This document shows positions 8,348 through 16,288 of a stretch of 64,000 nucleotides of DNA, piece by piece. Source of the stretch: JAAUTG01 sp039176995 (GTDB lineage: Bacteria; Bacteroidota; Bacteroidia; Chitinophagales; Saprospiraceae); assembly GCA_039176995.1 (NCBI GenBank), contig JBCDFY010000003.1, forward strand, positions 1 to 64,000, read 5' to 3'. Below the pieces are notes generated by a model. The model was given only the letters and a program-made list of their open reading frames with translations, was not told the origin of the DNA and made no database searches. Each line of letters begins with the position of its first letter. Position 1 is the stretch's first letter. The position numbers were made by a program, and so were the translations under genes.

Positions 8348-9448
8348 TCAATCCCCATCATTCGACCCATCTGCATCTTGCACATTCAAGACAGGAAAGA
8401 GGTCAGATTTGTAAAGCGTTACGATCTCTTGAACGGCACTATACAATTCTTCATTGCCAGCAACGGAAGTGCGTTTTTCAATTAGATCATAAATGTTTTG
8501 GAATTGCGCTTTGATGTCTTCATCAACACCAGCTTGTTCGCGTGCTAGCAACAAATCATCATAGCCTTTTCCGTTCGTACCTTCCGCTGTTTCGCCCAAA
8601 TACATATCTTCCATCTCTTCGATAGCAGCTTTCAATAGAGCGAAGGTGAATTGCTCATTACCTTCTGCCAAAGACTGATAATAGGCTTCAATTTTAGTAG
8701 CGTCTGGAGTAATTGGAGAGTCATTTGGACCAAGGCGACCAATAGGAATGCCCACTTTATTTTCGCGAACATGATCCTCATAATAGACCAAACTTTCATT
8801 CAGTTGCACACTGATGGAGCTGCCTAGTTGAGTCCCTCCATTTTCGATAAAATTAGTCTTCAAATTGCCCGTCCAGCGATCGACTAGTGCATCTGCCTTA
8901 AGTTTCATGTCATTGACTAAGGCTTTCAAAAACGCTAAACGTTTGTTGTCGTCTTTGAAGTAAGATAATACATCGTCTGAGCCATAAAGCATAAAATCAA
9001 TGGCAGGGAAACCATTAGCCCGCTCCTGAGCAACAGTGCTGAAATTGTATGATCTTGATTCGATGAAGTTTGCAAGAAGCTCAGTATCAATTGGGTAGAG
9101 ATTAGTGGTGTTGACTAAATTTAAATTAGGAGTAGCAAAGTAATTATGTATTACAACGGCTTGATAAGCTAAGTAGGCTTCTTGATATGCCGCTCTCAAG
9201 GCATCTAAGCTGGTTTCATCAAAGGATGACTCTACTCCTCCTACCGCAGCAGTAAAATCTGCCATTTTGGTTTGGTAAGTTTCCATTGTTGGAATAACAA
9301 CATTGTTCACTTGATTGGTCAAATGATCAGTAAAATCTGTTTCTGTAGGATCAGGATTTTCTACCTCTGGTTTTTCTTCATCTCCGCAAGCGGTAAAAAT
9401 GGTGGTTATCGCTAAAAAAGACAAACAAACTAGATACCAATTTTTCAT
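8348..9448 (-). CDS. Imelysin-family lipoprotein (peptidase M75-like)
   Basis: This 366-residue predicted lipoprotein has a lipobox TIFTAC at about residues 16-21, so it should sit in the periplasm or outer membrane as a lipid-anchored protein. The all-helical body matches imelysins (IrpA/ICMP group), proteins linked to iron uptake. The segment NGFPAIDFMLYG occupies the place of the family's GxHxxE metal motif. Here the histidine is proline and the glutamate is aspartate, as in the imelysin branch thought not to bind metal that way. The C-terminal half carries YYQSLAEGNEQFTFALLKAAIEEMEDMYLG. It lies between DUF4856 and HTTM genes on the same strand, with hairpins on both sides. Confidence 0.87.
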   Translation of the reverse strand: MKNWYLVCLSFLAITTIFTACGDEEKPEVENPDPTETDFTDHLTNQVNNVVIPTMETYQTKMADFTAAVGGVESSFDETSLDALRAAYQEAYLAYQAVVIHNYFATPNLNLVNTTNLYPIDTELLANFIESRSYNFSTVAQERANGFPAIDFMLYGSDDVLSYFKDDNKRLAFLKALVNDMKLKADALVDRWTGNLKTNFIENGGTQLGSSISVQLNESLVYYEDHVRENKVGIPIGRLGPNDSPITPDATKIEAYYQSLAEGNEQFTFALLKAAIEEMEDMYLGETAEGTNGKGYDDLLLAREQAGVDEDIKAQFQNIYDLIEKRTSVAGNEELYSAVQEIVTLYKSDLFPVLNVQDADGSNDGD

Positions 9449-9628
9449 AATATTTAGGTTTAATCATTTTAAGTACATCGCTCTATCTAAACCACTAGGA
9501 TACTAAAGCAAGTAAGACCTTATTTGGTTGATTTTTAGTGACTTATCACGATATTAAATGGTTTAAATATTAAAATACGTCTAAGTACTTACGGATTTAT
9601 CGGAGTTAAATTTAGTTATTAAACAAAA

Positions 9629-9731
9629 AAATACAATCATAACACAAGGTGCTATCTATTGTATTTTGTTTGTTTCTTATGCAGAAAATATATTGTGGAT
9701 TGAGTGAAACGTGGTCTCACTCAATCCACAA
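9629..9731 (-). terminator. Hairpins downstream of the DUF4856 gene
   Basis: A 15-base perfect stem (9693-9707 with 9717-9731, nine-base loop) lies 36 bases past the DUF4856 stop on the minus strand. It is followed in that direction by an AT-rich run (ATATATTTTC), which fits intrinsic termination. A second hairpin, AAATACAAT/ATTGTATTT, spans 9629-9666. The remaining 9449-9628 is AT-rich and shows no gene. It presumably holds the imelysin promoter, but I could not place one with confidence. Confidence 0.6.
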
Positions 9732-9766
9732 AAATTAATACTATATTCTAATTTCTATACACACGA

Positions 9767-11059
9767 CTAGAAAGGTACATCGCCGAAACCTGGGAACGCT
9801 TTGTCTAGTGCATCTTTTGCCGCTTCCATTTGTGCATCAGTCACTTCCCAAAGATTGATGCTATAAATTCCATTCAAAGAAGCATCACTGGCTGACCAAC
9901 CCAATTCTTTCAGTGCATCATGTACTTGCGAAGCAGAGATTCTTCCTTCTGAATTGAAAGACAAAGAATAGATGAATGCCAATGCCTCTGAAAGGTGGTG
10001 CAATTTATCATCGTCGGTTACGTCAGCAATTGCATCGTTCAAATAGTGAAAACCTGCTGCTGCGATACCTGCTTCTACATATAATTTGGCATCTGCTCTA
10101 GCGGCTTGGAAAACTTCCTCATTCGTTGATTCTTGCCCTGGTCCGAAACCTTCCCCTGCTTTCAACGCAGCTCTACCAAGAATAAAAGCATCCATTGCTC
10201 TTTGAGCCAAGTTAATACCATAGGCTTCTTCTGTTTCATCAGAGAAATCGAAAGTATAGTTAGCAATGAACTGACCATCGCCGTTTGAAGAGTTCGAGGC
10301 GTTTGGATAAGTTGAAGGGTTTGCGCCGAAGTAACCAAATGCCTCATCCCAGCGATGCTGACGATCGGTACCTTTGCTTGCATAATCATCACCAGCTGCA
10401 GATTCGTTGTTCCCTTTTTCATTCTTAGCACCTGCTTGTTCGTCTCTCAAATAGTCATCCACCATTTGATCGTAGCACATCGCGCCGTACAAGCCTTTTT
10501 CCAAGATTTGAATGAATTCTAAACCATTCGCATCTACATGTCTTTTCTTACTTCCTGTTGTAATCATACCTGCCGTTCCGTTGCTTGCTGTAACGGTGTA
10601 ATTGGCTTGAGTGGAAGCAACGAATTTATCTGCTAACTCCGCAAAAGCATCTGCTACGGAAGTGTTTCCATTATCGAAATTTAATTCATCAATTTTTGTG
10701 CGGATGTCAGAATTGCCTTGTGCATCTGCACTTTTGAATTGGTCTTTGTTTTCATTTGCTAAAGCCGCACGCAAGTCCCAGAAAATTGGCTCATTTCTCG
10801 AGGAATCCACGATTTCCTTCAATTGTGCCAATCTTCTTTCTTGTCCGCTGTAAGCACCTGGTGCCAGCGCACCTGTAATATCATAAGAGTTAGGAATGGC
10901 AAAGCCGCCTAAGTCAATATCATCCAATGCATCAATGTTACTAGCAAGAAATCCTGCTTTATCATCTTTAGTGTCGGCCATATCGTCGTTACAAGCAGTA
11001 AATACTAATGCAAGTACTGGCAAGAGTATCGCTAACTTTAAAATATTAATATTCTTCAT
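9767..11059 (-). CDS. DUF4856-family lipoprotein
   Basis: This 430-residue predicted lipoprotein has the lipobox ALVFTAC at about residues 16-22, followed by an acidic tether NDDMADTKDDK. The body is rich in short helices and small residues and matches the DUF4856 family of Bacteroidota, which has no assigned biochemical function. Recognisable family stretches include LEFIQILEKGLYGAMCYDQMVDDYL (about 170-195) and DRQHRWDEAFGYFGANP (about 225). I chose the ATG at 11059 because it starts directly at the signal peptide; a TTG five codons upstream is also open. It is the first gene of the iron-uptake-like locus, behind the promoter and operator at 11157-11221. A surface or periplasmic metal-binding role is inferred only. 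Confidence 0.82.
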   Translation of the reverse strand: MKNINILKLAILLPVLALVFTACNDDMADTKDDKAGFLASNIDALDDIDLGGFAIPNSYDITGALAPGAYSGQERRLAQLKEIVDSSRNEPIFWDLRAALANENKDQFKSADAQGNSDIRTKIDELNFDNGNTSVADAFAELADKFVASTQANYTVTASNGTAGMITTGSKKRHVDANGLEFIQILEKGLYGAMCYDQMVDDYLRDEQAGAKNEKGNNESAAGDDYASKGTDRQHRWDEAFGYFGANPSTYPNASNSSNGDGQFIANYTFDFSDETEEAYGINLAQRAMDAFILGRAALKAGEGFGPGQESTNEEVFQAARADAKLYVEAGIAAAGFHYLNDAIADVTDDDKLHHLSEALAFIYSLSFNSEGRISASQVHDALKELGWSASDASLNGIYSINLWEVTDAQMEAAKDALDKAFPGFGDVPF

Positions 11060-11156
11060 AATGAAACTCGTCAATGAAATTTGTTAAAATAAAATAGTAA
11101 TTCCGAATCTTGCTTAAAGGTGGGGGCTTTTTGGAAGTGAGTTTAAATATTTGTCA

Positions 11157-11221
11157 TTAGATTTAATTAGATCAAATCTAAATAGCGGCGCAAAAGTATA
11201 ATTCATACTGATCTAAAACAA
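11157..11221 (-). promoter_or_regulatory. Promoter and Fur-like operator for the iron-uptake-like locus
   Basis: On the minus strand, TTG (11221-11219) and TACTTTTG (11198-11191) are 20 bases apart, an excellent Bacteroidota promoter. Immediately downstream, over the predicted start site, lies TTAGATTT-N9-AAATCTAA (11157-11181), with an overlapping AATTAGAT-C-AAATCTAA. This AT-rich palindrome resembles Fur operators and is well placed for repression. Fur control is an inference. The rest of the 374-base divergent gap (11075-11448) must also hold the promoter of the permease array, which I could not define. Confidence 0.6.
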
Positions 11222-11448
11222 TACCGAATTAGTGGATAAATTAGGTATGAGAATCGTTTAAAAGTACCTAATAGAAGGTATGAAATAAGTATTTATAGAA
11301 AATATTTGATATTGTTCACCTTTACACAACAGATGTCCATATTTAAACAAGCATTGTGAATGGTTTTTGCATAACTTGTTCATTATCAATGTAAAAAAGT
11401 AAGCGGCACAATCTTTGTTAATGATTTTGATAGCAAACAGAATCTACC

Positions 11449-13896
11449 ATGCTAAAAAACAACATCAAAATCACTCTACGCAATTTTTGGAAATACAAGT
11501 TTTACGGCTCAATCAACATCATTGGCTTGACAATTGGACTGACGGCTTCTTTTCTAATTATTTTGTATTTGCAAAACGAGTTGAGTTTTGATCAATTTTT
11601 CGAGGATAGCGATCGAATCCATCAAGTCATTTTGAGTTCTTCTTATGGTGGCGAAGAATTTACAACTTCCAATACGCCACCACCCGTTGGGGAAACGATG
11701 CAAGCGGAATTCCCTGAAATTGAGAGTTTTACGCGCCATCATATACTCAATGATATGGTGATGCGCCATGAAGATAATTTCTTTACGGAATCCAATGTTT
11801 GGGTAGTGGATTCCAATTTTTTGGAGTTTTTCTCTTTTCCACTGATTGAGGGAGATCGCAAAACTTGTTTAGAGGGTACAACTTCAGTTGTATTGACAGA
11901 AAGTATTGCCAAGAAATATTTTGGCCCAGAATCTGCACTCGGAAAAACGGTAGAGTTGAAGAATAGTCCTTTCACCGTCACGGCAGTTCTGAAAGATTTA
12001 CCTCAAAATTCTAGCCTTCAATTTGACATTCTTGCACCCATTGCAGCTTCTGGTTCAGTCGATCGCTTTAGTTGGAGTTGGGTGTGGCTACAGATGGATA
12101 CTTATGTGAAGACTAAAGAGGTGATGACGGAAGAACAGCGCGCGAATTTAGAAGCTAAATTTCCTGCCATGGTACGCCAGCACGCCGCTAGTGCTTACGC
12201 TCGTTTGGGCATAGATTTGGAGGAATATTTTGCACAAGGCAATCGCCGTGAATTTTTCTTAAATCCCATTGCCGATGTTCACCTACGTAGCGCGACGGTC
12301 AATTCTCGCTTGGGTACAACTGGCAATATTCAAGATGTCTATATTTTTGGGACGATTGGGTTTTTCATTTTGCTATTGGCGTGCATCAACTTTATGAACT
12401 TGGCGACGGCACGTTCCTTGGGGCGAGCGAAGGAAGTGGGTGTCCGCAAAATGTTAGGCTCGAAGCGTTCGACGCTAATTCAGCAGTTTTTGTCAGAAGC
12501 GATCTTGTACAGTTTGCTGGCTGGAATAGTTGCTGTTGGCTTGGTGTATTTGTTTTTGCCTTTCTTTAATCAAATTATGCACCAGTCGCTCCACTTTTCT
12601 GATTTATGGAATACCTGGTCTATGATTGCTCTAGTTGGCTTGCCGATGGTAGCGGGTTTATTGGCAGGTAGCTATCCTTCTTTTTATCTCTCTAATTTCA
12701 AACCAATCAGCGTCCTCAAAAGCCGAATGAGTACTTCCAAAGGTGAAAGTGCTTGGGTACGCAATGGTTTGGTGGTTTTTCAGTTTGCGATTTCGGTGGC
12801 TTTGGTCATTTGTACATTAGTCGTTTTGCAACAAATTAATTTCACCAAAAATGGTGATTTGGGTATGGACAAAGAGCAGTTGTTGGTCTTGCCCAATGTC
12901 AATTTTTTAGGAGAACAACAACAAGCCTTCAAGCAAGAACTCCTAAAACTACCCGCTGTCCAAAACGTAACGATTTCCTCTGATTTACCTTCCAAAAATG
13001 CGTTCGGCGATTCGTATGCTACCAAGCCCGAAGAAGGCAGTAGTCAAGCCGCTCAAGATGTCAATATCTACTCTTATCAAGCCGATGATGATTTCTTGCC
13101 GACTATGGGCATCGAGCTGGTAGCAGGTCGGAATTTCGACGAAGCCCGAGGCATGGACGCCGATGCGGTTATCGTGAATGAAGCAACCGTCAACTTCGTG
13201 GGTTGGGAAAACCCAGTTGGGAAACGGTTATCCTACCCAGGAGACAATAGAGAATATATCGTAGTTGGTGTGATGAAAAACTTCCACCCACAGTCGTTGC
13301 GCCACAGCATAGAACCCTTTGCCATTTTCCATGAGTCGTCCAATTCTTACGATAACGGTAGAAGCTATATTGCGGCTAAGATTCAAGCTGGGGAAGAGCG
13401 TATTGTTCTTGATGAAGTCAAACAAATGTGGTCAAATTTCGCGCCGCAAGCTCCGTTTAGCTTTTCTTTTTTGGATGAAGACATTAATGCCCAATACCAA
13501 TCTGAAGAACGCTTAGCTTCTATGCTCAGTACTTTCACTTTTTTGTCCATTTTCATTGCCTGTTTGGGTTTGTTAGGACTCATTACTTACATCACACAAC
13601 AGCGCACCAAAGAAATTGGTATCCGAAAAGTACTGGGCGCATCCGTTTCCAGTATCGTCGGTTTGTTATCCAAAGATTTTCTAAAACTCTTAGTCATAGC
13701 CTTGATTATTGCTTCTCCAATTGCTTATTATTTTATGAATAATTGGTTGCAAAATTTTGCATATAGCATTGATATTCAATGGTGGATTTTTGCTTTGGCG
13801 GGTTTTGCTGCGATTGTCATTGCTTTTTTGACAGTGAGTTTTCAGAGTGTGCGAGCGGCGTTGGTGAATCCTGTAAAATCATTGAGAAACGAATAA
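11449..13896 (+). CDS. FtsX/MacB-type ABC permease, array gene 1 (subfamily A)
   Basis: This 815-residue inner-membrane protein is the first of seven tandem permeases. It has a first membrane helix at about 20-42, a periplasmic MacB-like core domain (about 45-280), three helices with the first FtsX domain (about 290-430), another helix near 440-460, a second periplasmic core (about 465-685) and three final helices. The FtsX coupling segments are visible as AKEVGVRKMLGS near 328 and RTKEIGIRKVLGAS near 720. Proteins of this build work with an ATPase as type VII (mechanotransmission) ABC systems, moving substrates from the periplasm or signalling across the membrane. No ATPase gene is adjacent. 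The C-terminus ends in NPVKSLRNE, the signature shared by subfamily A in this window. It is divergent from the iron locus. Confidence 0.87.
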   Translation: MLKNNIKITLRNFWKYKFYGSINIIGLTIGLTASFLIILYLQNELSFDQFFEDSDRIHQVILSSSYGGEEFTTSNTPPPVGETMQAEFPEIESFTRHHILNDMVMRHEDNFFTESNVWVVDSNFLEFFSFPLIEGDRKTCLEGTTSVVLTESIAKKYFGPESALGKTVELKNSPFTVTAVLKDLPQNSSLQFDILAPIAASGSVDRFSWSWVWLQMDTYVKTKEVMTEEQRANLEAKFPAMVRQHAASAYARLGIDLEEYFAQGNRREFFLNPIADVHLRSATVNSRLGTTGNIQDVYIFGTIGFFILLLACINFMNLATARSLGRAKEVGVRKMLGSKRSTLIQQFLSEAILYSLLAGIVAVGLVYLFLPFFNQIMHQSLHFSDLWNTWSMIALVGLPMVAGLLAGSYPSFYLSNFKPISVLKSRMSTSKGESAWVRNGLVVFQFAISVALVICTLVVLQQINFTKNGDLGMDKEQLLVLPNVNFLGEQQQAFKQELLKLPAVQNVTISSDLPSKNAFGDSYATKPEEGSSQAAQDVNIYSYQADDDFLPTMGIELVAGRNFDEARGMDADAVIVNEATVNFVGWENPVGKRLSYPGDNREYIVVGVMKNFHPQSLRHSIEPFAIFHESSNSYDNGRSYIAAKIQAGEERIVLDEVKQMWSNFAPQAPFSFSFLDEDINAQYQSEERLASMLSTFTFLSIFIACLGLLGLITYITQQRTKEIGIRKVLGASVSSIVGLLSKDFLKLLVIALIIASPIAYYFMNNWLQNFAYSIDIQWWIFALAGFAAIVIAFLTVSFQSVRAALVNPVKSLRNE

Positions 13897-13907
13897 AAAT
13901 AAATGCC

Positions 13908-16277
13908 ATGTTCAGAAATTATATCAAAATTAGCTTTCGACATCTTTGGAAACACAAATCTCATGTCTTCATCAATCTGATGGGTCTGGGTGTAGGCATT
14001 GGTACTTGTCTTTTGGCTTATTTAACTTGGAAATTTGATTATGACTTTGATCGTTTGCACCAAGAAGCAGATCGTATTTACAGGGTAGTCACGACCAAGC
14101 AAAGCAACCATCAAGAATACGCAGTGAGTCCATTACCGCTGGCGGCAGCAAGTGAAAAAATCGCAGGAGTAGAGGAAAGCGTGTTGTTGGATCGCGGTGG
14201 CGCGTTGGTTTCTAATGGAGAGGATAGCTATCACGAGAGCATTATTTTTACAGGAGATAATTTTTTAAAATGGCTTAATTTCCCATTAGTTTTAGGAAAC
14301 GGTGATTTGGAGAATCCTAAGAATCTACTCATCACACAAAGAATAGCCAATAAATACTTTGGAAAAACTAACCCAATCGGACAAGTCCTAACTTTTGACC
14401 CAGAAACGCCTTATCAGAGACAACTAACCGTCACTGGTGTTTTGCAAGACGTACCACTTAACTCTAGCATCCAGTTAAATTTCGTTACGAACATAGACAA
14501 TCATCGTTATGCAGGAGAGAAGGTCGACTTACAAAATTGGAGCAGTTTTACAGATGCTACCTTTCTTGTATTAGAGGCAAATGCCTCTCCAGATGCCGTC
14601 AACGAACAATTACAATCTTATCTCGCTTTACAAAGTCAAGCTAACCAAGATTGGAAAGCAGAGCGATTTAGCTTGCAATCTTTAAGCACTATGGCTTCCT
14701 ATGCTGATGAGTTGCGCTGGAATATCATGCGCCCTAATCTGAATGGTGCGATGATTTGGGGAACTGTTTTAATGGGCATCATGCTACTGCTCACCGCCTG
14801 CTTCAATTTTACAAGTATGATGATTAGCCTTGCTGGAAGGCGTTTGAAAGAAATTGGCATTCGTAAAGTGATGGGAAGTAGTCGGAAACAATTGATTATT
14901 CAGTTGTTGATCGAAGGTTTCATTATGAGTATTTTAAGTATTGCCATAGGCGTATTACTGATGAAGCTCATTTTGCCTTACTACAATCAAATGTGGCGAG
15001 AATTAGACCTCCAATTGATTTTTAGGAATAATCCACCTCTGCTGTTCTTCTTGTTGGGAATGCTGCTACTGACGACACTTTTAGCTGCTGCTTATCCTGC
15101 TTTTTACATTAGTGCTTTTTCTCCAACCCAAATCTTCAGAGACCGAGTTAAGTTTTCTGGAAGTAGTTTATTCTCTAGACTATTGCTAGGACTGCAAGTA
15201 ACGACCGCTATGCTAGGTTTGGTTATTGGGGTAACTTTTGCTCAAAATGCCAAGTTTCAAGCAGAGAAAGATTTGGGTTTTCAGCGGGATGGTATTCAAT
15301 CTATATTTACACCAGATGAAGAAACCTTTTTGGCAATGCAGCAAATTGCGCAGCAGTCTCCTTACATACAAGCAGTTGCAGGTACTCAAAACTTAGTTGG
15401 TGGTAACAATGCCTATAAAACAGAGTTTGACTTGCGTGGAGAGCGTCAAGAAACAGATTTGATGGTGGTTGGGAAAGACTACCTAGAACTCATGGAAATA
15501 CAGGTGAATAACGGAAGAAGTTTTAACTACGATTTAGTGAGTGATTATGAGAATAACATCTTAGTGAACGAGAAATTCGTCTTGGATTATTTTCCTAATG
15601 AAAATCCTGTTGGTCAGCAAGTTACATTGGATGATACTATGCGCTACACTATAATTGGCGTACTCCAAAATTTTTTGAAAGATGGTTTTTTTATGCCTAC
15701 GCAGCCGCTCATTATGGACTTAGATAATTCCAGTCGCTTTAATCATTTGCTAGTTAAAACTGAACCTGAAAAGGTGTTGGCGATGCGTGATTATATGCAA
15801 AAAGAATGGAAGCAACAATTTCCTTATCAGCCCTTTGAGCATCGTTATCAAAATGATTTTGCAGATTATGGAGTAAAGGTTACAAACAACATCAAAAAGA
15901 TGACTTTCGTCACTAGCATCATGTCGATTCTCTTAATGATCGCAGGTTTTGTATCCCTTCTATCCATGGATATTTTAAAGCGATTAAAGGAAATTACCAT
16001 CCGTAGAATCTTAGGAGCAAATTCTTCTCACATTGCCTATTTATTGGGCAACCGCTTCTTTCTCATCGTTCTTCTTAATCTCTTGATTGGAGGAATATTA
16101 GGGATTTGGATCTCAAAAATGGTATTGGATAGCATTTATGAAATGCATGCAGGCGCACATATAAATACTGCCTTTGGTGCTGCAGTTGCCATGCTTTTGG
16201 TAGTTGCCGTCATTATTATTACTCGCTTACTGAGCATTCTCAGAATTGATCCTGCGAAGACTTTAAATAACAAATAA
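13908..16277 (+). CDS. FtsX/MacB-type ABC permease, array gene 2 (subfamily B)
   Basis: This 789-residue permease is read from the ATG at 13908, 11 bases after the previous stop. A longer frame opens at 13779 inside the preceding gene, but its extra 43 residues are only that gene read in another frame. The architecture is the same eight-helix, two-core plan as its neighbour. It belongs to a distinct subfamily: the first coupling motif is LKEIGIRKVMGSS (about 312), the second is LKEITIRRILGAN (about 692), and the C-terminus is RIDPAKTLNNK instead of NPxxSLRNE. The segment LQSQANQDWKAERFSLQSL (about 243-261) has a counterpart only in array gene 5. Neither ATPase motifs nor a signal peptide are present. 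Confidence 0.85.
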   Translation: MFRNYIKISFRHLWKHKSHVFINLMGLGVGIGTCLLAYLTWKFDYDFDRLHQEADRIYRVVTTKQSNHQEYAVSPLPLAAASEKIAGVEESVLLDRGGALVSNGEDSYHESIIFTGDNFLKWLNFPLVLGNGDLENPKNLLITQRIANKYFGKTNPIGQVLTFDPETPYQRQLTVTGVLQDVPLNSSIQLNFVTNIDNHRYAGEKVDLQNWSSFTDATFLVLEANASPDAVNEQLQSYLALQSQANQDWKAERFSLQSLSTMASYADELRWNIMRPNLNGAMIWGTVLMGIMLLLTACFNFTSMMISLAGRRLKEIGIRKVMGSSRKQLIIQLLIEGFIMSILSIAIGVLLMKLILPYYNQMWRELDLQLIFRNNPPLLFFLLGMLLLTTLLAAAYPAFYISAFSPTQIFRDRVKFSGSSLFSRLLLGLQVTTAMLGLVIGVTFAQNAKFQAEKDLGFQRDGIQSIFTPDEETFLAMQQIAQQSPYIQAVAGTQNLVGGNNAYKTEFDLRGERQETDLMVVGKDYLELMEIQVNNGRSFNYDLVSDYENNILVNEKFVLDYFPNENPVGQQVTLDDTMRYTIIGVLQNFLKDGFFMPTQPLIMDLDNSSRFNHLLVKTEPEKVLAMRDYMQKEWKQQFPYQPFEHRYQNDFADYGVKVTNNIKKMTFVTSIMSILLMIAGFVSLLSMDILKRLKEITIRRILGANSSHIAYLLGNRFFLIVLLNLLIGGILGIWISKMVLDSIYEMHAGAHINTAFGAAVAMLLVVAVIIITRLLSILRIDPAKTLNNK

Positions 16278-16288
16278 AAGAAATCATC

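Noticed and set aside
13779..13907. Upstream extension of array permease 2
   Set aside because: The 43 extra residues are the end of the preceding permease read in another frame; the family start is the ATG at 13908.
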